Assembly (NCBI RefSeq): GCF_016758255.1
Contig: NZ_QYAD01000002.1
Coordinates: 1 to 64,000 of the forward strand
Direction: 5' to 3'
DNA length: 64,000 bases
Source of the DNA: Leucobacter chromiireducens subsp. chromiireducens
GTDB lineage: Bacteria; Actinomycetota; Actinomycetes; Actinomycetales; Microbacteriaceae
Part shown: positions 1 through 8,632 of the stretch, piece after piece
Numbering within the stretch: position 1 is the stretch's first letter
Layout of the letters: the number at the start of each line of letters is the position of its first letter
Translations under genes and position numbers: made by a program
The notes under the pieces: generated by a model
What the model was told of the DNA's origin: nothing
Seen by the model: only the letters and a program-made list of their open reading frames with translations
Database searches by the model: none

Positions 1-69
1 GATCTGTCGGCCTTCGCGGACGAGCGCGATCGCGCGTGCACGGAACTCTGGCGGGTAGGGGCGTGGTAT
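1..69 (-). mobile_element. IS3-family transposase OrfA, N-terminal fragment running off the window
   Basis: Read on the minus strand, the first bases encode an open frame containing PRPYPPEFRARAIALVREG. This is typical of the start of the helix-turn-helix OrfA subunit of IS3-family transposases. The codon where the methionine is usually found reads ATA here, so either the start codon has decayed or translation begins elsewhere. The rest of the element lies outside the window and I cannot place its terminal inverted repeat with confidence. It marks the left border of the biosynthetic cluster. The family assignment rests on about 23 residues only. Confidence 0.5.
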
Positions 70-313
70 GTGGGCGAGCCTTTCATGAAGGCCATCGACT
101 AGCTACCCCGAGTGGAAACCAAACCATAGGTCAGGTCAAACTGTCACCTAAACATGCATCAGACCCGAGCGCAAGACGGCCCATGCCCGAGCTTGGCGAC
201 AACGCTTGCGTCGTCGTCACAGGACAGGGCCGACCTGCGGGAAACCACATACGGACCACATCACGCCTCATTTGCGGTGTCGCATGCAGGGCGTGAATCC
301 ATACGGTTGGGCT

Positions 314-1795
314 ATGTCGGGTTCCCCAACCATCCGCGTTTCAGCTCAGCTCGGACGCGCCGCTAGCAGGCCCTCCCTGGTTGTTCTGTCGGCCTGCCTC
401 GCTCAAGTCATCATCGTTCTCGACACCACGATTGTTGCAGTCGCGCTCCCTGACGCGCAGTTGGATCTGGGGTTCGCCAGCGCTGACCGTCAGTGGGCTG
501 TCACTGCATACACACTCGCATTCGGATCCCTGCTCCTTGTAGGGGGACGAGTGTCAACCTTCCTTGGCGCAAAACGCGCTTTTCTGATCGGCGCAGCAGG
601 TTTTGGCATCGCGAGCCTTCTTGGAGGCCTTGCGAATGACTTTGGAACTTTGATCGCTTTCCGTGCCCTCCAAGGAGTCTTCGCCGCGTTGCTCGCCCCT
701 ACAAACCTCTCGCTCATGAATGCTGCGTTCCCAGGGGCAGCTGGACGGTCCAAGGCCTTTGCAATCTTCGGCTCCGTCGCAGGGGCTGGTGCTGCGCTGG
801 GGCTTGTTCTGGGCGGAGCGCTTACTGAGTTGGGGGATTGGAGGTGGTGCTTCTTCATAAATGTCCCCCTGGTCGCTGGAACAATCCTTGTCGCGATCAA
901 TGGGCTCCGCGGCACGGCCGGCAGAACTTCGGGTTCACTCCTTGATGACGTGACCGGACTACTGTTGGGAACCGCGTCGGTGTCGGCGCTGGTGTTCGCT
1001 TTCTCGTGCGCCGAATCCGACGGCTGGACTCACTCATCGACTCTCGTGTTGCTCGTCGGCGGCGCAGTTCTCGCCATCGTGTTCGTGATCCGTGAACGAT
1101 TGGCGGCTGAACCTCTTGTCCCGCTGAGCCTGCTCGCTGACGCTCGGCGTTCGTCTTCGTATCTCGCGATCGCACTGGTCGGCTTCGCTCAGATGGGCGC
1201 GTCCGTGTACCTCACCTTTTACCTGCAAGAGGACCTGGGGTACTCGCCACTGCGAGCTGGACTCGCTTTCCTCCCCATGGTTGTGGGGCTGATCGTCGCT
1301 GCAATCGTTAGCACGCGATTCCTTGTGCCTCGCTTCGGACTCGGAGTCGTCCTGACTGTTGGCCCTCTCATGCAAAGCATCGGCTTCATTTGGTTGTCTG
1401 GTCTGGGAACCGTGGACGAATACGTTTCAGAGTTGGTCGCGCCCATGGTGGTGATAGGGATGGGGCTCGGGACCGTTATGGCTCCCGCGATGTCTTCCGC
1501 GACCGTGGGGCTTAATCCAGCACGGGGCGGCCTTGCCTCCGCGCTCGCCAACACAAGCCAACAGCTGGGGGCCTCACTTGGTGTGGCTTTCCTCAGCACG
1601 ATCGCAACGTCGATTGTGTCCGAGCGAATAGAGGCTGCGGCTCCTCTGACGCAAGCTGAGGCTGCCACTGTTCGTCTCTCTGCCGACGTCGCGGCCTACT
1701 CTGTGGGATTTCAATGGCTCGCAGGCATCACCGCGTTGGTCGCGGTGCTCATCGCGATGCGCTTCGCCCTTGGCCGACTTGTCGGTGGCCAATGA
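314..1795 (+). CDS. DHA2-family MFS drug/metabolite exporter
   Basis: This is a 493-residue membrane protein of the major facilitator superfamily, EmrB/QacA (DHA2, 14-helix) type. The N-terminal segment VIIVLDTTIVAVALPD is the family's helix-1 motif (LDxTIVNVALP). It is followed by the QWAVTAYTLAFGSLLLVGGR segment of helix 2 and repeated hydrophobic helices to the C terminus. I chose the ATG at 314 because the conserved domain begins shortly after it; an in-frame ATG at 284 is possible. It ends in an ATGA overlap with the phosphopantetheinyl transferase gene, so it belongs to the biosynthetic operon. It is the likely exporter of, or self-protection pump for, the product. Confidence 0.88.
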   Translation: MSGSPTIRVSAQLGRAASRPSLVVLSACLAQVIIVLDTTIVAVALPDAQLDLGFASADRQWAVTAYTLAFGSLLLVGGRVSTFLGAKRAFLIGAAGFGIASLLGGLANDFGTLIAFRALQGVFAALLAPTNLSLMNAAFPGAAGRSKAFAIFGSVAGAGAALGLVLGGALTELGDWRWCFFINVPLVAGTILVAINGLRGTAGRTSGSLLDDVTGLLLGTASVSALVFAFSCAESDGWTHSSTLVLLVGGAVLAIVFVIRERLAAEPLVPLSLLADARRSSSYLAIALVGFAQMGASVYLTFYLQEDLGYSPLRAGLAFLPMVVGLIVAAIVSTRFLVPRFGLGVVLTVGPLMQSIGFIWLSGLGTVDEYVSELVAPMVVIGMGLGTVMAPAMSSATVGLNPARGGLASALANTSQQLGASLGVAFLSTIATSIVSERIEAAAPLTQAEAATVRLSADVAAYSVGFQWLAGITALVAVLIAMRFALGRLVGGQ

Positions 1796-2469
1796 GCGTG
1801 AGAATCGTAGCGGCCCGCCTCCCCGCAGACCTGGCAACGCTCGATCGAGGCGGCTGGAGCCCAGCGTCAGCCGCTCGAGCGGCGATGATCGCCCGCAAGC
1901 ACCGCGCAATTGACCGGGTTCGATCACGGATGGCTGATTACCTCCTTCACCACGTCTGCGGCGCTCCAGCAGGGTACGACCACATCGGTCGGCCGATACA
2001 TCCGACTGGCGCTGGTGCTTCTGCAAGCCACGACGGAGTCTGGGTGGTCGCGGCTACTGCAAGGTACGCGATCGGGGTCGATGTCGTCGCCATTGACCGG
2101 GCTTCATCTATCCCCAACAGTGCGTTCGACGCTCTTGAGCTCACTCGAATCGGCAAGGTCGTGACCAGCGAAGCCCAGCTTCTCAAGGCTCGGATATGGG
2201 CGGCGAAGGAAGCTCACCTCAAACGACTGGGCATAGGCCTACTCCGCCATCCGGGCACGATAGTTAGCAGTCCGTCCGCTCGGCACATCCGCATTCTCGA
2301 CGGCAACGACTCTTCGTGCGTTGCCCTCCAAAGTCTCGACGCGAGCCACATCCTCGCTGTCACGGTCCTTGACGAGAACACCGGGGTCCAGCTCCTTGAA
2401 TACACCGCTCCGATCGATGCGCGACGCTACCTTGCCCGCACCCGCTACTCGGCCCCCGAAAGGACTTAG
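1792..2469 (+). CDS. 4'-phosphopantetheinyl transferase, Sfp type
   Basis: This 225-residue protein should transfer phosphopantetheine from CoA to the serine of carrier domains. Its two signature motifs are visible: GVDVVAIDR with Asp97 (family GVDxx) and WAAKEAHLK with Lys139-Glu140 (family W-x-x-KE-A-x-x-K). Length and motif spacing fit the Sfp/EntD class. It starts by ATGA overlap with the exporter gene, and its stop lies immediately before the NRPS start. Its natural substrates are therefore the PCP of the NRPS (Ser978) and the ACP of the KS-ACP-TE protein (Ser510). Confidence 0.88.
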   Translation: MSVRIVAARLPADLATLDRGGWSPASAARAAMIARKHRAIDRVRSRMADYLLHHVCGAPAGYDHIGRPIHPTGAGASASHDGVWVVAATARYAIGVDVVAIDRASSIPNSAFDALELTRIGKVVTSEAQLLKARIWAAKEAHLKRLGIGLLRHPGTIVSSPSARHIRILDGNDSSCVALQSLDASHILAVTVLDENTGVQLLEYTAPIDARRYLARTRYSAPERT

Positions 2470-2471
2470 TG

Positions 2472-5400
2472 ATGATGACGAACACCTTCGGCCCTTACCC
2501 TGCAACATCGGCACAGCGCAGCATGTTTTTGCACTCTGCTGCCCACCCGTCCGACACTGCGTTCGACCTCGGATTCGTCTTCCGGGTCGAAGGAGACGTC
2601 GACCGCGCTCGCCTCATCGATGCGACACGCGCCGTATTCTCGGCTACGACAGCATTCTCAACAACCTTCCGGCACTCTGACGATGGTTTGATCGCTGCGC
2701 CGGGAACAGGTGTTGCGCGAGTGCTCGAGTTCGATCGGACACAGACGCCGACAGAGCTTCTCGAAGCCATGGTCCTTGAGGAAACCGAGCAGATGCTCGC
2801 ATCAGTTCCGATTGCCCCGCACGATCCTCATCAGGTCACGGCCCGCTTCTACTACGGTCGGAACACGTTGCTCCTCTCCTTCGTTGCCTCACACCTCGTC
2901 AGCGATGCGTACTCCTTCTATCGAGTCGTTGGCATGATCTCGACGCTGTACGCATCGATCGAGGCTGCATGGCCCGATCTCGTAAGTGGTCTAGGTGAGC
3001 ACCCCGGCACTGTCGCTCCGCCGCCCATCTCTCCCCGGTCGATCGATCGCTACCGTGCACTCGTCGAAACGGTACCTGAGCCAGCTTCCTTGCCACTTGC
3101 AGTTCGCGACCGTGGGCGAATCAGAGGAACCCGCTTGCGGCTCCGGCTCGATGGGCCCGAAGTTCGTGCGCTGCGTGAGAGCGAGATGGTGGGGGAGTAC
3201 GGTTTGGTGGCCGTTCTCTTCGCCGCCCACGCCCATGTCCTGAGTCGCCTTGCTGGCTCCGGGGCGATCACCGTCGGGGTACCAGTTGCAGGCCGTGCGG
3301 GGCATCGAGCTAAGAATGCCGTCGGCTTCTTCGTAAACACTCTTCCGCTCCCCGTCTTGATCGACGGAAGCACGACGTGGCGGAGCCTGTGCGGGCAGAT
3401 CTCCTCCGGTATCCGAACCCTCCAGGGCGCTCAAGGTCTCAACATCCACGGGGAAACTGGCTCCGTTCTGTTCCCGGGGTCGAGAGCGACGATCGACAAC
3501 GCCGTGACGTTTTACGCTCAGGATCTCGCTCTCGAACTTGAGGGCGCTAGTGTGGTCTCTCTTCCCATAAATCGCACGGATCTCCCGTATCCACTCACAA
3601 TCACCTTCGCCGATGAACAGGATGCGATTCGCATCGAGGTTGGCGTGTCGGATGCCTTCCATCAGCCGACGGCAGCGGCGCAGGTGATGCAAGCCCTTGC
3701 TCTCGCGACGGCACAGCCTGACGCTCTCGTTGTCGACGATGCCGTGTTCGACGATGCATCAACGTCATCCAGCCCCGTGGAAGTTGCGAAGCCCGAGCTC
3801 ACGGTTATCGACCTCATCCGTTCGATCGCCGTCACCCAGCCCCACTCCATCGCCCTGAGCGCTGACGAAGAGATCAGCTACGCGGAGCTCGCTGACCGGA
3901 TGCTCTCGGGCGCCGGCGAACTGGACGCCCATGAAGCCAGCCGGCTTGTGGTTGTGCGGATGAGAAAGAGCATAGACGCCGTGATCGCGATCCTGTCTGT
4001 CCTCGCATCCGGTCGAGCCTATGTTCCGATCGACCCCGCCGCACCTCCCCACCGCGCCCAGCTCATCCTAAGCAAGATCGCCAAGGAACTCGATGCATCA
4101 CCAACGATTCTCGTCGACGAAGGTGCCACCGGCCCTGGCGAGATGTGTGCCGCGGTGATTACCCGCACATCGCGGCGCACTCGGCCAATGCGCCCGCCGA
4201 CAGTAGCGGATCGCGCCTATGTGATCTTCACATCGGGCTCCACTGGGGAACCGAAAGGAGTCGTCGTCTCTCACAGTGCGCTTTCGGCGCTACTCCGCTC
4301 TGCTCGTTCGGTCATCAGTTCGAGCGCCCGAGACCGCTGGTGTCTCTTTCATTCACTTGCGTTCGACTTCAGCGTTTGGGAGCTCTTCGGAGCGATTACT
4401 ACGGGTGGCACGCTGATAGTTCCACGCCCAGAAGAGGTGTCCCACCCTGATGCCTTTGCCGACCTTGTCGAGCACGCGAGTATTACGGTGCTCAACCAGA
4501 CACCATCCGCGTTCCGGCGACTGGCTGACGCTATGCGCAGAAGCACTCGCACTTTTCCCGACGTTCGCGTGGTTGTCTTTGGGGGTGAGGCGCTCCACCC
4601 CGCTGATCTCCGGTCCTGGCGAGGCGAAGCGAACGCCCAAACACGATTCATCAACATGTACGGGATTACTGAAACGACGGTACATGTGACGGCAAAGGAG
4701 ATCACGGAGCCCGAGATTGACTTTGAAAGTCGGAGCATGATCGGGGAACCCCTGGCACATCTTGGCATCATTATCCTCGACGAGCTCGGCCGCCCAGCCG
4801 CAGTTGGCGTGGCAGGCGAATTGCTGGTCTTCGGCGCTGGCCTCGCGGACGAGTATCTCGGGCAGGAAGAGCTGACGGCAGCCAGATTCCGCACCATCGA
4901 GGTCCAGGGGCGCAAGCTACGCGCATATTGCACAGGCGACCGTGTGCGCCGCGACATCGACGGAGAACTCGTCTACTTGGGGCGCATCGACCAACAGGTC
5001 CAGCTGCGTGGATACCGAATCGAGCTAGGAGAGATCGAAGCCGCCATCGCTGCGACCGGCCGAACGAGCGCAGCGGTAGCTGCGCTCGTCTCACCGGAGG
5101 GGCGGGAGCCGTTCCTCTGCGCTTGGGTCGTCACCACCTCTGAGGGGGACGCAGACGCCATCCGCGCGGAGCTCGGGGATCACATCCCGTGGTACATGGT
5201 TCCGGCCGCCGTCGTACCCCTCGAGACGATCCCGATGACTCGGAACGGGAAACCGGATGTCGTCGCCCTTCCCCTTCCTGCACATGAGACGGACGAGGAA
5301 GTCGACGATAGCCTCGCCGGGCGCATCGCTCGGGTCTGGGAGGAAGCGATTGGGGCTGGGCGTGTGCGAGCTCAAGACCGCTTCCTCGAAGTTGGCGGCA

Positions 5401-5534
5401 CCTCGATGCACGTGATGGAAGTCCACGAGCGATTGCGCACTGACCTCGGGCTACACGACTTGACGCTCGTCGACCTCTTCGAATATTCCACCCCAGCCGC
5501 GCTGGCCGACTACGTGCTCAGCACTCGCGCCTAA
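2472..5534 (+). CDS. Single-module NRPS (C-A-PCP), adenylation domain predicted for threonine
   Basis: Residues about 1-435 are a condensation domain. Its HHxxxDG motif reads SHLVSDAYS, so the second, catalytic His and the Asp are kept. The GFFVNTLPLP motif is intact. Residues about 440-930 are an adenylation domain with core motifs YVIFTSGSTGEPKG, FDFSVWELFG (Asp632), NMYGITETT, CTGDR, GYRIELGEIE and the catalytic Lys in TRNGKPD. Aligned by eye on GrsA, the specificity residues are D-F-W-N-V-G-M-V-H-K, close to the known threonine code DFWNIGMVHK. Residues about 940-1020 are a carrier domain (GGTSM, Ser978). An N-terminal C domain in a one-module protein suggests acylation of threonine or acceptance of an upstream acyl group. 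I chose ATG 2472 for its spacing from AAAGGA; GTG 2469 and ATG 2475 are alternatives. Confidence 0.9.
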   Translation: MMTNTFGPYPATSAQRSMFLHSAAHPSDTAFDLGFVFRVEGDVDRARLIDATRAVFSATTAFSTTFRHSDDGLIAAPGTGVARVLEFDRTQTPTELLEAMVLEETEQMLASVPIAPHDPHQVTARFYYGRNTLLLSFVASHLVSDAYSFYRVVGMISTLYASIEAAWPDLVSGLGEHPGTVAPPPISPRSIDRYRALVETVPEPASLPLAVRDRGRIRGTRLRLRLDGPEVRALRESEMVGEYGLVAVLFAAHAHVLSRLAGSGAITVGVPVAGRAGHRAKNAVGFFVNTLPLPVLIDGSTTWRSLCGQISSGIRTLQGAQGLNIHGETGSVLFPGSRATIDNAVTFYAQDLALELEGASVVSLPINRTDLPYPLTITFADEQDAIRIEVGVSDAFHQPTAAAQVMQALALATAQPDALVVDDAVFDDASTSSSPVEVAKPELTVIDLIRSIAVTQPHSIALSADEEISYAELADRMLSGAGELDAHEASRLVVVRMRKSIDAVIAILSVLASGRAYVPIDPAAPPHRAQLILSKIAKELDASPTILVDEGATGPGEMCAAVITRTSRRTRPMRPPTVADRAYVIFTSGSTGEPKGVVVSHSALSALLRSARSVISSSARDRWCLFHSLAFDFSVWELFGAITTGGTLIVPRPEEVSHPDAFADLVEHASITVLNQTPSAFRRLADAMRRSTRTFPDVRVVVFGGEALHPADLRSWRGEANAQTRFINMYGITETTVHVTAKEITEPEIDFESRSMIGEPLAHLGIIILDELGRPAAVGVAGELLVFGAGLADEYLGQEELTAARFRTIEVQGRKLRAYCTGDRVRRDIDGELVYLGRIDQQVQLRGYRIELGEIEAAIAATGRTSAAVAALVSPEGREPFLCAWVVTTSEGDADAIRAELGDHIPWYMVPAAVVPLETIPMTRNGKPDVVALPLPAHETDEEVDDSLAGRIARVWEEAIGAGRVRAQDRFLEVGGTSMHVMEVHERLRTDLGLHDLTLVDLFEYSTPAALADYVLSTRA

Positions 5535-5552
5535 CCCAGAAGAAGGCTTACT

Positions 5553-8093
5553 ATGACCGTACAAGATCCTGCTCCCGCCTACGGGAACGACGTTGCTATA
5601 ACCGGGATCGCTCTCCGTGTCCCCGGAGCCGACGATGTGAACGCCTTCTGGCAATTGACCGCTGAAGGGACGTCAACATTCCGATCCGTCTCAAGGGCAG
5701 AATCAGAACGATTCGGATATACGTCCGCTCAGATCGACGATGAGGATTTCGTGTCCGTAGTGAGCGCGCTCGACGATATCGATGCCTTCGACCACGATGC
5801 GTTCGGCATCTCAGCACGTGACGCGGCGCTCATGGATCCACAACACCGTGTCTTCTTGGAATGCGCTCGCAGTGCACTCGATGATGCTGGATTCGGTGAC
5901 GTTACAGGACTCAAGGTCGGCGTTTTCGGCTCAGCAAGTTCGAGTACCTACCTCACCGGACCGGTGCGCGCGGCAGGGCTTTGGGATGAGTCAGATCTCA
6001 ATTTCAGTGCCATGCTCGCCAACGACAAGGACTTCCTGTGCACGCGTACGAGCTACGCGCTCGGACTCACCGGTCCGTCTGTAGTGGTGCAGTCCGCGTG
6101 CTCGAGCTCGCTTCTGGCTGTCCACCTCGCCAGGCAAGCACTCCTGCACGGGGAATGCGACGCGGCAATCGTCGGTGGTGTCTCCATTTCGATCCCGCAT
6201 CTCGGAGGCTACCTCAAGCGCTCCGGAAGCATCTTCAGTCCAACCGGATCGTGCCGGCCATTCGACCGTACTGCCGATGGAACAGTAAAGGCACATGGTG
6301 CCGCGGCCGTTGTCCTAGTGAGATCAGAGGACGCTAACCTTCAACACGTATATGCGAACGTGGCCGGAACCGCTGCCAACAACGACGGGGCTGACAAAGT
6401 CGGATTTCCCGCGCCAGGGGTATCTGGGCAGGCTGCCGTAATCCGATCTGCAATGGCGTCTGCTGGCATCACCGCCGACCAGGTGCGCTACATCGAGTCT
6501 CACGGGACAGGCACGCTTCTGGGGGATCCGATTGAGATTCGCGCTCTTCGACTGGCGCGCGAAGGTTCAACCAAATCGTGCTATCTCGGTAGCGCGAAGG
6601 CGAACGTCGGCCATCTCGACGCGGCCGCCGGGGTCATGGGGCTCGTGCGAGCTGCACTCGTGCTCGAGAAGGGCGTCATTCCTCCGCTCGCCGGTTTCTC
6701 CGAATCGAATCCGCTCCTCGATGTGGGTGAGGAAGTCGTCCTCCCTACAGAACCCGTCGATGCGCCGTGGCTGACCCACGCTGGTGTCAGCTCGTTCGGG
6801 ATGGGCGGGAGTAACGTGCATGCCATTCTTCGCCGACGCGCCGACGCGCGCGGCCGGCAGGTTTCCCCCCAAGGCCGTCGCCTCGTGCGAACGCGGCACT
6901 GGGTTGGCCACCCCCGGCACACTCGAACACCGGAAGTCTCGAAGGCCGCCGGTCGAACGACGGAATCGGCACGTTCAGTATCGCTTCCATCTCTGGAAGA
7001 ACTGCTTGCCACCGTCCGCGAGGTCCTGCAGCTTCCCGAACTCGCGGCCGAGGACCGACTCGTGGATGCTGGTGCCGATTCGCTCGCCCTTATCGATATC
7101 ACGGCAGCTCTCGCGGAACGGCACGGAACGGCATTGGACGTCGCCGAACTCGAACGGATCGGCACGGTCGAGAAACTGTTTCAGACACACGTCATCGACA
7201 GGACGTCTGGCAAGGTGGGCCCGGTCGATGAACCGACCCGCCGTCACATAGCTCGGCAGCCACGATCGGCCTTCGACAACGTCGTCCACATCACGCCACC
7301 TCGTGAGCGTACGTTTTTCCTTGTACATCCCGCTGGTGGGACTACGACCTGCTACGCCGGCGTCGCTACTCACATTGGGGAGGATGTCGGAGTCACTGGT
7401 CTCACTTTCCCTGCTGACTTCCTCGGGCAGCGCATTACGATGAGAGAGCTAGCGGCCTCCTATCTCGCCACGATCACCGGAATCCAGCCGTCCGGACCTT
7501 ACCTAATCGGTGGGTACTCATTTGGCGGGAACCTTGCCGCCGAGCTGGCACTGCAGTTGGAGGAGGCTGGCGAGACAGTCGAGCTTCTCGTCATGATTGA
7601 TTCGCATCCTCCGCACGCCTACACCAGCGGTGCCTGCGATGAGCAGGCGTACGTCGCAGCCTTCCCGGCGCTGCTCAGCACGCTTGTACCTGGCATTCGA
7701 TTCGCCGAGGACGTTCGTGCTCGCGCGGACGCACGCGGAATCCTCGAGGCTGTCGAACACCCGGCCTGGCCTGAGACCGTGCGCAACGAATTCGCGCGAT
7801 TCTTCGAGATCTGGCGAGAAAACCACGGCGTGCTTAAGCGCTGGACGCCAGATCGACTGATCGACTGTCCTGTGCTCATCATCGAGGCTTCCGAACCGGA
7901 GCCCGAGGAAGTCCTCGATTGTCTCTCGATCTCCCCGTCGACTGTGAACGAGTGGTCGAGATATCTCTCCCAGGCCCCGCAGATTATTGGCGTCGATGGC
8001 GACCACTACTCCATTTTCCGAGATCTGACCTCGCTTCGGCGCATCGGTGAGATTCTCGGCCAAGCGGCGACGCAGCGAGAATTGGTCCGATGA
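5553..8093 (+). CDS. Ketosynthase-ACP-thioesterase protein without acyltransferase
   Basis: Residues 10-430 are a beta-ketoacyl synthase with a complete catalytic triad: Cys183 in SACSSSL, His317 in SHGTGT and His354 in NVGHLDAAAG. The usual DTACSSSL reads QSACSSSL. Residues about 475-550 are an acyl carrier domain with Ser510 in GADSL. Residues about 585-840 are a type I thioesterase with Ser656 in GYSFGG and His818 in GDHYS. There is no acyltransferase, ketoreductase or dehydratase. Malonyl units would have to come from a trans-acting AT, or the KS catalyses another C-C, C-N or C-O bond-forming step on the aminoacyl-PCP of the neighbouring NRPS. A ribosome-binding site (AAGAAGG) precedes the ATG. 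The TE probably releases the final product. Confidence 0.9.
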   Translation: MTVQDPAPAYGNDVAITGIALRVPGADDVNAFWQLTAEGTSTFRSVSRAESERFGYTSAQIDDEDFVSVVSALDDIDAFDHDAFGISARDAALMDPQHRVFLECARSALDDAGFGDVTGLKVGVFGSASSSTYLTGPVRAAGLWDESDLNFSAMLANDKDFLCTRTSYALGLTGPSVVVQSACSSSLLAVHLARQALLHGECDAAIVGGVSISIPHLGGYLKRSGSIFSPTGSCRPFDRTADGTVKAHGAAAVVLVRSEDANLQHVYANVAGTAANNDGADKVGFPAPGVSGQAAVIRSAMASAGITADQVRYIESHGTGTLLGDPIEIRALRLAREGSTKSCYLGSAKANVGHLDAAAGVMGLVRAALVLEKGVIPPLAGFSESNPLLDVGEEVVLPTEPVDAPWLTHAGVSSFGMGGSNVHAILRRRADARGRQVSPQGRRLVRTRHWVGHPRHTRTPEVSKAAGRTTESARSVSLPSLEELLATVREVLQLPELAAEDRLVDAGADSLALIDITAALAERHGTALDVAELERIGTVEKLFQTHVIDRTSGKVGPVDEPTRRHIARQPRSAFDNVVHITPPRERTFFLVHPAGGTTTCYAGVATHIGEDVGVTGLTFPADFLGQRITMRELAASYLATITGIQPSGPYLIGGYSFGGNLAAELALQLEEAGETVELLVMIDSHPPHAYTSGACDEQAYVAAFPALLSTLVPGIRFAEDVRARADARGILEAVEHPAWPETVRNEFARFFEIWRENHGVLKRWTPDRLIDCPVLIIEASEPEPEEVLDCLSISPSTVNEWSRYLSQAPQIIGVDGDHYSIFRDLTSLRRIGEILGQAATQRELVR

Positions 8094-8632
8094 GCGCCGA
8101 GCGCAGTGCCGGGGCAGGACGTACGGCGATGCTCATCGCCTTCGGATGTCACAACGCCGAAGAGATCGCCTTCTCTGACCATGGCAGCAGGCTTGATCCC
8201 CGTTTCCTCGCCAATCTCGGTCTTTCTGAAGAAGACTATCGCGCGGACCGAATGAGTATCGCCACCGCGCTATTGAGCGCTGTGGTGACCTGTGCAACGC
8301 ATTCGAGAGGTGGTCGAGCTCGGCGGCCGATCACTGCCGCGATCGCGATTGCGTCTGCTGGTGCACTGTCCGTGAATGCTGCAGGGCATCTGCTGCAGGC
8401 CTTGGTGCGGCGTAATTACAACCCTGGTCTTGTCACCGCACCCTTGCTCCTGATGAGTTCTATCGCCGCTATCCGTGGGTTCCGGGCGGATTCCAGTATC
8501 TCCAGCGTGGGCGCCGGAACCGCGGTCGTGGCTGGGACGGCACTCTCCGTGCCCGCGATCGTCGCCTCGCTCCGCGTTGCTCGGCTTGTCAGACCCACCA
8601 CTATACAAACTCGAAAGGAAAGCTCTCTATGA
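8090..8632 (+). CDS. HXXEE-domain membrane protein
   Basis: This 180-residue, largely hydrophobic protein has the family motif as HNAEE near residue 22. A second conserved-looking stretch, NAAGHLLQALVRRNYNPG, precedes further membrane helices. HXXEE proteins are polytopic membrane proteins with conserved His and Glu residues; their biochemical function is not established to my knowledge. It overlaps the thioesterase gene by ATGA and overlaps the next gene by ATGA, so it is co-translated with the biosynthetic genes. Tailoring, membrane insertion or immunity are all possible. Confidence 0.72.
   Translation: MSAERSAGAGRTAMLIAFGCHNAEEIAFSDHGSRLDPRFLANLGLSEEDYRADRMSIATALLSAVVTCATHSRGGRARRPITAAIAIASAGALSVNAAGHLLQALVRRNYNPGLVTAPLLLMSSIAAIRGFRADSSISSVGAGTAVVAGTALSVPAIVASLRVARLVRPTTIQTRKESSL

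Noticed and set aside
36..296. 86-codon frame at the left edge
   Set aside because: It overlaps the transposase fragment, has no ribosome-binding site and no family resemblance.
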